Below are positions 26,395 through 35,169 of a stretch of 64,000 nucleotides of DNA, piece by piece. Made by a program: the position numbers and the translations under genes. The notes beneath the pieces were generated by a model that was not told the DNA's origin, made no database searches, and saw only the letters and a list, made by a program, of their open reading frames with translations. Location of the stretch: assembly GCA_022865305.1 (NCBI GenBank), contig JALHSP010000060.1, positions 40,181 to 104,180 of the forward strand. The letters are read 5' to 3'. Source of the DNA: Bacteroidales bacterium. Lineage in GTDB: Bacteria; Bacteroidota; Bacteroidia; Bacteroidales; VadinHA17. Positions within the stretch are counted from its first letter, which is position 1, and each line of letters begins with the position of its first letter.

Positions 26395-28824
26395 TCAGAA
26401 CATTAAGCCAACCCTGAACATCAGATTAGTCCCTGCCTGAGGAAAATAATAAGACCAGCTTTTTTCTATGCCATCTTCATACCAGTTACCACCATAAGCA
26501 TTGCTTTCATATTCGGCATTGAAAATGTTGTTGATAAGAAGCTGGAATTCAACATCTCTGATTTTAGGGATCGCCGGATTGAAGTCGATCCTCAGGTTGT
26601 TAACGATGTAAGGATTTATCTTTCTTTCCGGATTCATGGTATTATCGAAATATTGCCTGCCGACGTACTTGCTGATAAAATGCATCCTCATCGTCCTGAG
26701 TATTTTTATATTTATGTCACTTGTTCCGACAACTGACGGGGAATACGCAATATCAACAGTTCCAAGATACTTGCTTATATACTCTTCTGACCAGTCAGAG
26801 GTATTATAATCTGTATAATGCTCGACAAAATCCCTGATCTTATTCCTGCTCAATGTAACGCTGAAATCCCAGTTTAACAAATCCAGGGGCTTAAGCCCTG
26901 CACTGATTTCAACTCCGCGACGGTGACTTTTTTCAACATTTGTCATTATTGAATATCCGGTGCTGCTCAGCTCTCCGGTAGGAACCAGCTGATCCAGATA
27001 CATCATTCCATACATATTGACTGCCAGGGAATATTTTTCTCCCCGAAGCTTGTATCCCATCTCGGTATCATAAAGTGTTTCGGCTTCCGGTGTGGCATTT
27101 ATATCTCCTGCAGCTTCCTTAAAATCGGCCCGGGTTGGTTCACGGTTGGCAACCGAAAATGAAAGAAATGCATCCTGATTCGGGGTTATCGAAAAGAAAA
27201 TTCCGGCTTTAGGATTAAAAAAGCCAAACCGGTGTTCCTGGTCGAGATCCTTCATATCATCATCATTACCGGTCATTCTGTAATGTATGTACCTGTATTG
27301 CAGGTCACCAAAAACAGATATTTTATCTGTTAAGGAATAATCTGCCTTGCCGAAAAAGCTTATCTCTCCTTTTGTCCCGTTGTTCAGGTACCACTGGTGA
27401 TCTTTTTCCAGGGCTCCTGAATATCTCATCCAGATAATCCTGCCATAATGATCTCCCGAATAATAATTTCCACCTCCACCGGCTGTTACTTCAATTTTAT
27501 TCTTACTGAATTTAAGTGAAGTCACAAGACCATAGAAATCGTTCGACATCCATTTTCTTCTTATCAGGTCGGATTCAGTAATAAGTGTATCTCCTACACT
27601 TATTACAGGCAATCCATAATCCGGAAGGAATCTGTCTTCCTTATATTCCTCATAATATCCCTTACCTTTTGTATAATGAAGAGCGGTATTCAGACTTAAA
27701 CTGCTACTGAGACTGTGGCTGTAAATCAGCTGATAATGATTCTGCAGATAATTATCGCTCTCATTATCATAATATTGTTTTATTCCTGCCTCGTCAGTAT
27801 ATTCACCTGCCGGATTATATCTTCTGTTAATTGTCAGCATCTCTTTTGGCACACCCCACCAGCCTATTCCGGTATGTTCTTCTCCGAGAATTATATTAGC
27901 TTTTAATCTGACCTTTTCTGTCCTGTAAACGCCGCTGATGTAGCCCGATCTGTGGTTTGACCCCGTTCTTTCGATATAACCATTGCTGTTCAGTTCCGAT
28001 AACCTTATCTGAAAAGCAAATCTTTCAGCCAGGAGTCCTGTTCCGGCAGCAATCATTTTCCTGGTTGTTTGGAAAGATCCCAACGAAGTGCTTATCCTGG
28101 CAAAAGGTTCATTTTCCGGACTTTTGGTCTGAATACTTATTGTAGCTCCGAAAGCTCCAGCCCCGTTTGATGATGTTCCCGCACCGCGCTGAACCTGGAC
28201 ATTATCAACAGAGGATGAAAGATCAGGAAGGTCAACCCAGAAGACCTGCTGTGACTCCGGATCGTTAAGCGGAATCCCGTCGATAGTGACATTTATCCTG
28301 TTTGCGTCGGTACCACGTATCCGTAAGCTTGTATACCCTATTCCATTCCCGGCTTCCGAAGTCTCAACCAGTGAAGGAGTCAGACTCAGAAGAAAAGGGA
28401 AATCCTGTCCTGTGTTTTGTTCTTTTAGCTGTTCGTTGTCAATTGTCGAATATGCAAGAGGTGAATGGTTCCCAGCCCTTACAGCATTTACAATTACTTC
28501 CCCTGTTAACAGGGGTTTACCGGTCAGGCTGATATTCAGAACTGATTTTCCGGTAAGATTCACTTCATGAATTTGCGGTTCATAGCCGATGAAAGAAAAA
28601 TGAAGGCGGTAGGTGCCATCTTTAAGACCATAAAAGGAGTAACTGCCATCGCTGCGGCTATACACACCTAGGAATGTATCTTCAATCGTAATTCCGGCCC
28701 CTGCAAGCGGATTCCCGCTTGTATCTGTGACTCTCCCCTGGATTACAGATCCGCTTTCCTTAACTGCAGATACATCCATCAGAAAAATAAATCCGAAAAA
28801 CAAGAGTACCAGCTTTTTCCTCAT
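26395..28824 (-). CDS. TonB-dependent receptor, probable thiamine/thiamine-precursor importer
   Basis: An 809-residue outer membrane receptor with a signal peptide, a carboxypeptidase-regulatory-like domain (VIQGRVTDTSGNPLAGAGIT), a plug domain (SLRIRGTDANRINVTIDGIP, then LNDPESQQVFWVDL) and a 22-strand-type barrel ending with an aromatic residue (FRVGLMF). The substrate is inferred from a TPP riboswitch in its leader and the PnuT-like gene 17 bp downstream, an arrangement known for Bacteroidota thiamine uptake. It is unrelated in organisation to the neighbouring SusC-like gene and has no SusD partner. Confidence 0.9.
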   Translation of the reverse strand: MRKKLVLLFFGFIFLMDVSAVKESGSVIQGRVTDTSGNPLAGAGITIEDTFLGVYSRSDGSYSFYGLKDGTYRLHFSFIGYEPQIHEVNLTGKSVLNISLTGKPLLTGEVIVNAVRAGNHSPLAYSTIDNEQLKEQNTGQDFPFLLSLTPSLVETSEAGNGIGYTSLRIRGTDANRINVTIDGIPLNDPESQQVFWVDLPDLSSSVDNVQVQRGAGTSSNGAGAFGATISIQTKSPENEPFARISTSLGSFQTTRKMIAAGTGLLAERFAFQIRLSELNSNGYIERTGSNHRSGYISGVYRTEKVRLKANIILGEEHTGIGWWGVPKEMLTINRRYNPAGEYTDEAGIKQYYDNESDNYLQNHYQLIYSHSLSSSLSLNTALHYTKGKGYYEEYKEDRFLPDYGLPVISVGDTLITESDLIRRKWMSNDFYGLVTSLKFSKNKIEVTAGGGGNYYSGDHYGRIIWMRYSGALEKDHQWYLNNGTKGEISFFGKADYSLTDKISVFGDLQYRYIHYRMTGNDDDMKDLDQEHRFGFFNPKAGIFFSITPNQDAFLSFSVANREPTRADFKEAAGDINATPEAETLYDTEMGYKLRGEKYSLAVNMYGMMYLDQLVPTGELSSTGYSIMTNVEKSHRRGVEISAGLKPLDLLNWDFSVTLSRNKIRDFVEHYTDYNTSDWSEEYISKYLGTVDIAYSPSVVGTSDINIKILRTMRMHFISKYVGRQYFDNTMNPERKINPYIVNNLRIDFNPAIPKIRDVEFQLLINNIFNAEYESNAYGGNWYEDGIEKSWSYYFPQAGTNLMFRVGLMF

Positions 28825-28883
28825 TTTACCTTTTAATTAACTATTTTAGAAAATGAGGCTCTTTAAATATTGTGCTGATTTAC

Positions 28884-28958
28884 AGAATCCCTCCGCCGGT
28901 ATTATCCGGATCAGGTGTAAGGGTATGATCTCAGCCCGTAGTATTAAGGCACCCCATT
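28884..28958 (-). ncRNA. TPP (thi-box) riboswitch
   Basis: The minus strand reads the conserved thi-box elements in order: GGGGTGC, then GGGCTGAGATCATACCC (pyrimidine-sensing helix), ACCTGATCCGG, ATAATACCGGCGGAGGGA (pyrophosphate-sensing helix and P1 strand). It lies about 60 nt upstream of the TonB receptor start and directly behind a promoter, so TPP binding should shut off the receptor/PnuT operon. No clear intrinsic terminator follows, so control is probably at translation initiation. Confidence 0.93.
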
Positions 28959-28969
28959 TTCCGATAATT

Positions 28970-29000
28970 CAAAGATATAACTTTTTATCCTGTTTGTCAA
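28970..29000 (-). promoter_or_regulatory. Promoter of the thiamine uptake operon
   Basis: On the minus strand TATCTTTG (28970-28977) is a full TAnnTTTG match, with TTG (28998-29000) 20 bp upstream as the -33 core. Transcription would start near 28963, immediately before the riboswitch. Confidence 0.65.
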
Positions 29001-29036
29001 TTTTTTGTTAAATTAGCGATCATATCCTGCATAAAT

Positions 29037-29459
29037 ATGAAAAAACTGCTTGTCAAACTTAACTATAAGGGATATCTTAGAATCGCAGTTATAAATGCTG
29101 AAGACCATTTCTTCAAAGCAATCTCGAAGGAGCTTAAGGGTGTAATGACAGACAGGGAGATTGATCAACGCTGTCCTTACGAGTACATGATTTTCTTTGT
29201 CAGATCAGTTAAAGAAGTCGAACTCTTTGCTCCTATTGCGCTTCATAACCTTACAGCTGATGGTACATTATGGTTCTGTTATCCTAAAAAAAGCTCAAAA
29301 AAATATTCTTCCGATCTTGAACGTGACCACGGCTGGAAAGCATTGAATGAATTTGGTTTTTATGGTACAAGGATGGTAGCAATTGATGATGACTGGTCAG
29401 CTTTGAGGTTCAGGAATATAAAGTATATTAAGTCAACCTCTGACAGGTATCCAAAATAA
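29037..29459 (+). CDS. Conserved hypothetical protein
   Basis: A 140-residue soluble protein without a signal peptide or membrane segment. It has alternating strand/helix text (YLRIAVINAEDHFFKAISKE, then EYMIFFVRSVKEVELFAPIA, then GTLWFCYPKKSSK) and a C-terminal GWKALNEFGFYGTRMVAIDDDWSALRFRN block, resembling small Bacteroidota proteins of DUF3052-like type; I do not recognise it with certainty. It is divergent from the thiamine operon and 59 bp before the ogt gene on the same strand. Confidence 0.65.
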   Translation: MKKLLVKLNYKGYLRIAVINAEDHFFKAISKELKGVMTDREIDQRCPYEYMIFFVRSVKEVELFAPIALHNLTADGTLWFCYPKKSSKKYSSDLERDHGWKALNEFGFYGTRMVAIDDDWSALRFRNIKYIKSTSDRYPK

Positions 29460-29460
29460 A

Positions 29461-29517
29461 ATTCCCCTCCCTGGAGAGCCTGTCCCGACCGAAGGGCGGG
29501 AGGTTAGGGGTGGGTTA
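29461..29517. repeat. GC-rich hairpin repeat (GAGCCTG type)
   Basis: A compact inverted repeat containing GAGAGCCTGTCCCG followed by a CGGGAGG return arm and a G-rich tail. It shares the GAGCCTGYCCCG string with copies at about 48761 and 61438 and ends only two bases before the ogt start codon, so it may affect translation of that gene. Confidence 0.5.
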
Positions 29518-29518
29518 A

Positions 29519-30049
29519 ATGATTAAGACTACAAATATAGAAACCCCTCTTGGTGAAATGATTGCCGGAGCAACTGAAGACGGTGTTTGTCTTCTGGAAT
29601 TTACCGACAGGAGGATGCTTTCATCTGAACTGAAGGACCTTGAAAGGCTTTTAGAAACAACCAGTGAAGAAGGAGATAGCAGGTATATTAAACTGCTGAG
29701 AAAACAGCTTGACGAGTATTTTGAAGGGAAAAGAAAAGAATTTTCAGTTCCCCTCGTAATACCCGGTACTGAATTTCAACGGATTGTATGGAAAGAACTG
29801 CTGAATATTCCATTCGGATCAACCAGGTCATACCAGGAACAGGCTGATATTCTGGATAAACCTGGTTCTGTCAGAGCTGTTGCAAACGCTAACGGAATGA
29901 ACAGGATATCAATTGTTATCCCATGTCACCGGGTTATAGGATCCAACGGTCATCTTACGGGTTACGGGGGCGGACTGAAAAGGAAAAAATGGCTCCTCTA
30001 TCATGAAAAAAAATATTCCGGGAAAGCAGTAGATCTTGATCTCTTTTAA
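29519..30049 (+). CDS. ogt: Methylated-DNA--protein-cysteine methyltransferase
   Basis: A 176-residue suicide repair enzyme that transfers the methyl group from O6-methylguanine to its own cysteine. The acceptor Cys136 lies in the invariant PCHRV motif (IVIPCHRVIGSNG), preceded by the recognition helix RAVANANGMN and followed by GYGGGLKRKKWLL. The N-terminal RNase-H-like domain is present (about 1-85), and there is no Ada-type DNA-binding/AraC domain, so this is an Ogt-type stand-alone protein. Confidence 0.93.
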   Translation: MIKTTNIETPLGEMIAGATEDGVCLLEFTDRRMLSSELKDLERLLETTSEEGDSRYIKLLRKQLDEYFEGKRKEFSVPLVIPGTEFQRIVWKELLNIPFGSTRSYQEQADILDKPGSVRAVANANGMNRISIVIPCHRVIGSNGHLTGYGGGLKRKKWLLYHEKKYSGKAVDLDLF

Positions 30050-30088
30050 CCAGAACAGACAAAAATATAAATACATTTTTCAAGTATT

Positions 30089-30445
30089 ATGAAAACACTT
30101 TTTTCACAAAGAATTTTTCTTCTCCTGTCATTTGCACTTATTCTATTTGCAATAACAGGGTGTGCTCAGAATGAGGCTGTTGATCAATGCCTGACAGGCC
30201 ATACCTACGGATTCTTCGGTGGTCTCTGGCATGGATTTATTGCTCCTTTTGATTTTATAGGAATGCTTTTTAATGATAAAATCACAATGTATGCCCAGAA
30301 TAATAACGGAGGCTTATATGCTCTCGGATTCCTTTTAGGCAGCGGCGGCTGGGGTTTCTTTGGAGGAAAAGGAGTGCGCAGGGTTCAGCATACAAGAGTC
30401 AACTTCCAGTCACAGAAGTTCGATAATGCTGAGATTGTTGAATAA
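30089..30445 (+). CDS. Small glycine/aromatic-rich lipoprotein
   Basis: A 118-residue predicted lipoprotein with lipobox ITGCAQ (Cys about 25). The mature part is rich in Gly, Phe and Trp (GHTYGFFGGLWHGFIAPFDF and LGFLLGSGGWGFFGG), suggesting one or two short membrane-inserting hairpins. The family is seen widely but has no known function. It follows ogt by 39 bp and is followed by a GC-rich palindromic element. Confidence 0.65.
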   Translation: MKTLFSQRIFLLLSFALILFAITGCAQNEAVDQCLTGHTYGFFGGLWHGFIAPFDFIGMLFNDKITMYAQNNNGGLYALGFLLGSGGWGFFGGKGVRRVQHTRVNFQSQKFDNAEIVE

Positions 30446-30567
30446 ACCTCTCCCCACCCCTCGGCGTTGCTCGGGGTTGCCCCTCCCCCGGGAGGGAGGG
30501 GCTTAAAGACATACGTGATTCAACCTCCCCCGCTCTCCTGGGAGCGGGGGATAAGAGGGGGTGAGGC
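30446..30567. repeat. GC-rich palindromic element abutting a truncated gene
   Basis: The element begins CCTCTCCCCACCCC and ends GAGGGGGTGAGGC, with two internal stems (CCCCTCCC/GGGAGGGAGGGG around 30479-30509 and CCCCCGCTCTCCTGGGAGCGGGGG at 30527-30550). It resembles the elements at 5453 and 16905. Its right edge runs straight into the interrupted esterase frame. Confidence 0.6.
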
Positions 30568-31007
30568 AAAATGCTGCAAAATGGAAGCTCGATCCTGCAA
30601 AGATCGGCATTATGGGCTTTTCAGCAGGTGGAAGCCTCAGCGCCCGGGCCAGCACTCTCTCCGGTAAAAAAACATATCCGCCCGTTGACGCATCAGACAG
30701 TCTCTCATGCAGGCCGGACTTTGCATTACTTATTTATCCTGCATATCTCGACCTGGGTGAAAACAGGACTCTCACCCCTGAACTGCAGTTAACAAAAGAT
30801 ACCCCTCCGATATTCATATTCCAGACAGCAGATGATACTTATGGTAACAGCGCGCTTGTTATGACAACTGCTTTAAGAGACGCAAAGCTACCTGTTGAGC
30901 TGCATTATTTACCAAAGGGAGGACATGGATATGGTCTCAGACAGGGTAGTTTTGCCGGTACGACATGGCCGACTCTTGCTGAAAACTGGCTTAAGAGGAT
31001 CTTTTAA
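30561..31007 (+). pseudogene. C-terminal remnant of an alpha/beta-hydrolase (esterase/lipase)
   Basis: The frame of about 148 residues enters an alpha/beta-hydrolase at NAAKWKLDPAKIGIMGFSAGG, the helix before the nucleophile elbow. Ser (GFSAGG), Asp (TADD) and His (GGHGYG) of the triad are all present, but the whole N-terminal half with the oxyanion-hole HGGG motif is absent. Its place is taken by the GC-rich palindromic element. The only start codon, GTG 30561, lies in that element. BD-FAE/axe-like acetyl-esterases are the closest family by pattern. A functional short protein is unlikely. Confidence 0.75.
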
Positions 31008-31077
31008 CATTAAAAGAAGGTTTAAACATTTTTAAAAAGATTTTGTAACTTACATAAAATTTAATATTCAATTTACC

Positions 31078-31569
31078 ATGCACGACACAGCTAAAGAACC
31101 TGAATGTTGCCCTGTTTTTGATCCGGCACCATGGGATTACAAGACACACGAATGGGTTGATAAATTATTTATCAAAAAAAACCTGCCCCAGTTTTTACAC
31201 ATGCCGCTGCCCTTTATGTATGCCAGGGTTCTTGGCGGGATGTGGAAAAAAGCCCAGGATGCAGGAGCTGCACCAGAAATAAAAGATTTTCTTCTTTTGG
31301 CCTATGACCCTTCACCCTGGAAAAGTGAGCTTTACATGAATGTCACTAAAGAGGTTCCGGAAGCTGAGAATGTTAAGCTTACAGGCACTTTTGTCAGCAA
31401 AGTATTTGACGGACCTTATAATCAAGTCCCAAAGTATCTAAATGAATTCAGAAGATACCTGACATTACTGGAAAAAAAGGCGAAAAAGTATTTTTTCTAT
31501 TACACGACCTGTCCGAAATGCGCTAAGAAATACGGACATAACTACATTGTTGCATTTGCGGAAGTCTAA
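31078..31569 (+). CDS. Conserved hypothetical protein with C-terminal zinc-ribbon-like motif
   Basis: A 163-residue soluble protein, no signal peptide. It opens with an ECCPVFDPAPWDYKTHEW motif and closes with TTCPKCAKKYGHNYIVAFAEV, where the CxxC could bind metal. Between them lies an aromatic-rich alpha/beta region that resembles GyrI-like folds (YDPSPWKSELYMNVTKEVP). Homologues are often called 'hydrolase' without evidence; I would not assign an activity. It stands alone, about 70 bp after the esterase remnant. Confidence 0.7.
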   Translation: MHDTAKEPECCPVFDPAPWDYKTHEWVDKLFIKKNLPQFLHMPLPFMYARVLGGMWKKAQDAGAAPEIKDFLLLAYDPSPWKSELYMNVTKEVPEAENVKLTGTFVSKVFDGPYNQVPKYLNEFRRYLTLLEKKAKKYFFYYTTCPKCAKKYGHNYIVAFAEV

Positions 31570-31725
31570 TTTTCAATTCTTTTTTCTGAAGTACAGGCAT
31601 TTATTAAGATTGTAAAGCAATCTCCTGACAAACTTTTACAAATGAAATAACCATCAGGTAAAGAACGCCGTTTGTAAAAAGATCTTTAATAAATTAGTGA
31701 TATTCAACTATTAAATTTTTCAATT

Positions 31726-34700
31726 ATGACAGTTTTTACTGGAAGCAATAAAAAAAATTTAGTAAAAGTTTCTTCTCTTTTACTTTCGATGACATGTATT
31801 ATTCTTTTAAATTGTTCCGGCCCTCTGAAAGATGCCGGAGTTAATCTTGAAGCCGGATTTCAGAATCCTCCCGAAAGTGCAAAGCCACGAGTATGGTGGC
31901 ACTGGATGAATGGCAACATCAGCAAGGAAGGTATAAGAGCTGATCTTGAGTGGATGAAACGAATTGGTATCGGCGGTTTTCAGAATTTTGATGCTGGCCT
32001 CGCTTCACCGCAAGTGGTGGAAAAAAGGTTAATTTATATGACACCGGAATGGAAAGATGCGTTCCTCTTTACAACAAGACTGGCTGATTCGCTGGGATTG
32101 GAAATGGCTATCGCCGGTTCCCCCGGATGGAGCGAGAGTGGTGGCCCCTGGGTTACTCCTGCACAGGCAATGAAAAAACTTGTATGGAGTGAAGTCAGGA
32201 TAGAGGGAGGAAAACCTTTCACAGGAACTTTGCCCAGACCACCATCTACTACCGGGTCATTTCAAAATATTCCTGGCCAGAGCAGGAGAGATCCTTCTTC
32301 GCCACCCCAGGCTGAATATTATGCTGATGCCGCAGTCGTTGCCTATAAGATTCCCGTAAATGATTTGTCTCTCTCCGAACTGAATCCGAAGGTAACATCC
32401 AGCAATAGCAAGTTTGAACTCTCTACCCTTATTGATGGTGATCTCACAAATTCAACCTTCCTGCCGGCAGCAAAACCAAATAAAACAGCATGGATTCAGT
32501 TTGAATTTTCCAAACCGGTTACTGTTCAATCATTAACACTTGTCAGCAACGAAACCGGTGTTAATTATTCCGGATTGGGTGGCTCCGGGAATAATAGAAT
32601 TCTGGAGGCATCTGACAATGGCAGACAATTCAAAACAGTTTTTGAGATTCCCGGAATCGGTAATATGCAACGGACTTTTTCATTTGCACCTGCGACAAAC
32701 AGGTTTTTCCGGATCACATTCAAAACTCCGCCACCCAGGGAAAGACCAGGATTATCTGCCATGTTCAGCGGTCCACCACCTCCAGGATCTTTACAGCCAG
32801 CAGGAATCCGAATCGCTGAAGTCATTCTTCATTCAGTAGTACATGTAAACCGTTTTGAGGATAAAGCAGGATTTTCAGCAGCTACCAGATTATATACAAT
32901 GGCCACATCTCCAATCTCTGCTGCAGATGCTGTTAATAAATCTGAAATAATTGACCTGACATTAAAAATGCATCCGGATGGCACGCTTGACTGGACACCT
33001 CCGGAGGGACGCTGGGGAATAATTCGCTTTGGCTATTCCCTGACAGGCCATCAGAATTCACCTGCTTCACCTGAAGCAACAGGACTCGAGGTTGATAAAC
33101 TCAACGCAAATCATGTCAAAGCCTATTTCGATAATTATCTTGATCAGTATAAAGATGCAACAGGCGGTCTTATGGGTAAGAGAGGCCTGCAGTACATAAT
33201 TACCGATAGCTGGGAAGCAGGTGTACAAAACTGGACTGATAGTATGATAGTTGAGTTCTCCAGGCATCGTGGTTATGATATGCTGCCATGGATGCCTGTT
33301 CTGACAGGACTTATAGTTGAAAGTGCTGAGGCAAGTGAACGATTCCTGTGGGATTTCAGGAAAACAATTGCAGATCTGACAGCAGAAAATCACTATGACC
33401 AGTTGACCACTATTCTGCACAATCGGGGGATGGGTCGTTACACTGAATCGCATGAAGGTGGTCGCGCCTTTATCGGTGACGGTATGGAAGTTAAACAGAA
33501 AGCCGACATTCCTATGAGTGCTACATGGACTCCGGGAGGCTTTGATGGTGATGAAAATGCAGGAGTAGCTACACGTTATAAAGCTGATGTACTCGAATCA
33601 GCCTCTGTAGCCCACATTTACGGGCAGAATCTTGTCGCAGCCGAATCAATGACAGCTATCGGCAATACCTGGGCTTTCTCACCTGAGAGGTTGAAACCCA
33701 CAGCCGACATGGAACTGGCTATGGGACTGAATCGTTTTGTTATCCATACATCCGTACATCAGCCTGTTTCGGATAAAATACCCGGCCTGGGTCTGGGACC
33801 ATTCGGTCAGTGGTTCACCAGGCATGAAACATGGGCTGAACTGGCAAAACCCTGGACAACTTACCTTGCCCGTAACTCATTTATGCTGCAACGGGGGAAA
33901 TTCGTAGCCGATATCATATATTATTATGGGGAGGACAATAACATCACAGCATTGTTCGGAGAAAAACTTCCGGATATACCTGAAGGGTTCAATTATGATT
34001 TTATTAATAGTGATGCTCTTTTGAATTCCCTTTCTGTGGAAAACGGGCTTATTGTAACTCCAGGTGGAATGAGTTACCGCCTCCTGGTTCTCGATCAAAA
34101 CAGTCGTCATATGCCATTACCGGTCCTCCTTAAAATCCGTGATATGGTGGAAGGAGGCGCTGTTGTTGCAGGTCCAAAACCAGTAGATTCACCAAGCCTA
34201 AGTGATGACCAAAGTGAATTTCAGGCAGTCGTAAGTCAGCTCTGGAAAACAGAAAATGGAGAGAACAGTATCGGTATGGGGAAAATATATACCGGAAAAA
34301 CAGTGGCTGAAGTGCTGGCTGCAATGCAATTAACTCCCGATTTTGATTATACAAAACCAGAAGATAATACAAGCCTTCTGTTTGTCCATCGTAAATTGTT
34401 AAAAGCCGATATTTATTGGGTCAATAACCGGCATAACCGCGAGGAAAACCTGGAAGCCATTTTCAGAGTCAAAGGTAAAATTGCTGAGGTTTGGCATCCT
34501 GAAACAGGCAAAATAGAACAGGTCTCTTATGCTATTGAAGGTGACCGTACCAGAGTACCATTGCGTCTTGCACCGAATGATGCAGTATTTGTTGTATTCT
34601 ACAAAGCCGCCAGAAAAACTTCATTCAATGTACCGAAAACAACTGAAAATAACCTTATTACAATCAAAGGTGCCTGGGACGTAAGCTTTCAGCCAAACCG

Positions 34701-35142
34701 CGGAGCACCTTCTGAAATCACCCTCGATACTCTAGTTTCCTGGAGTGAAAACCCTGATACAGGAGTAAAATATTTCTCAGGAACCGGAATCTATACAAAG
34801 AATATTCAGGCTCCCGAAAACTGGTTTAAGGAAGGTGATCAACTTTGGCTGGATCTGGGAACAGTAAAAAATCTTGCAGAAGTCCTGGTCAACGGAAAAT
34901 CCCTTGGAATTGTCTGGAAAAAACCTTTCCGCGTGGATATAACTGATGCAATAAAACCTGGTAAAAACACACTTGAAGTAAAGGTAACCAACCTGTGGGT
35001 AAACAGGCTTATAGGTGATCAGCAGCCAGATATTACTAAGAAATATACATATACAACTCAGGCATTTTACAGGACTGATTCACCACTGTTGCCATCAGGA
35101 TTACTGGGGCCTGTACAAATCGTGAGCTTGTCAGCAAAATAG
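31726..35142 (+). CDS. GH106-like alpha-L-rhamnosidase, exported
   Basis: An 1138-residue exported glycosidase. The N-terminus has a hydrophobic segment with a possible lipobox (CIILLNCSG, Cys about 30). The catalytic region starts FQNPPESAKPRVWWHWMNGN and continues ADLEWMKRIGIGGFQNFDAG, GSPGWSESGGPWV and, later, ITDSWEAG and TESHEGGRAF, the pattern of GH106 rhamnosidases. A discoidin-like insertion with Pro-rich linkers spans about 225-370. The last about 160 residues form a GH2-type sugar-binding sandwich (YFSGTGIYTKN, LDLGTVKNLAEVLVNGKSLG). Rhamnosidases of this family trim pectin side chains; the arabinofuranosidase genes 3 kb away fit that diet. Confidence 0.85.
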   Translation: MTVFTGSNKKNLVKVSSLLLSMTCIILLNCSGPLKDAGVNLEAGFQNPPESAKPRVWWHWMNGNISKEGIRADLEWMKRIGIGGFQNFDAGLASPQVVEKRLIYMTPEWKDAFLFTTRLADSLGLEMAIAGSPGWSESGGPWVTPAQAMKKLVWSEVRIEGGKPFTGTLPRPPSTTGSFQNIPGQSRRDPSSPPQAEYYADAAVVAYKIPVNDLSLSELNPKVTSSNSKFELSTLIDGDLTNSTFLPAAKPNKTAWIQFEFSKPVTVQSLTLVSNETGVNYSGLGGSGNNRILEASDNGRQFKTVFEIPGIGNMQRTFSFAPATNRFFRITFKTPPPRERPGLSAMFSGPPPPGSLQPAGIRIAEVILHSVVHVNRFEDKAGFSAATRLYTMATSPISAADAVNKSEIIDLTLKMHPDGTLDWTPPEGRWGIIRFGYSLTGHQNSPASPEATGLEVDKLNANHVKAYFDNYLDQYKDATGGLMGKRGLQYIITDSWEAGVQNWTDSMIVEFSRHRGYDMLPWMPVLTGLIVESAEASERFLWDFRKTIADLTAENHYDQLTTILHNRGMGRYTESHEGGRAFIGDGMEVKQKADIPMSATWTPGGFDGDENAGVATRYKADVLESASVAHIYGQNLVAAESMTAIGNTWAFSPERLKPTADMELAMGLNRFVIHTSVHQPVSDKIPGLGLGPFGQWFTRHETWAELAKPWTTYLARNSFMLQRGKFVADIIYYYGEDNNITALFGEKLPDIPEGFNYDFINSDALLNSLSVENGLIVTPGGMSYRLLVLDQNSRHMPLPVLLKIRDMVEGGAVVAGPKPVDSPSLSDDQSEFQAVVSQLWKTENGENSIGMGKIYTGKTVAEVLAAMQLTPDFDYTKPEDNTSLLFVHRKLLKADIYWVNNRHNREENLEAIFRVKGKIAEVWHPETGKIEQVSYAIEGDRTRVPLRLAPNDAVFVVFYKAARKTSFNVPKTTENNLITIKGAWDVSFQPNRGAPSEITLDTLVSWSENPDTGVKYFSGTGIYTKNIQAPENWFKEGDQLWLDLGTVKNLAEVLVNGKSLGIVWKKPFRVDITDAIKPGKNTLEVKVTNLWVNRLIGDQQPDITKKYTYTTQAFYRTDSPLLPSGLLGPVQIVSLSAK

Positions 35143-35169
35143 GTAAGATGGTTAAAATAATCCAAATAA

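Noticed and set aside
30467..30792. Short proline/glycine-rich frames after the small lipoprotein
   Set aside because: They read through the palindromic element and out of frame of the esterase remnant.
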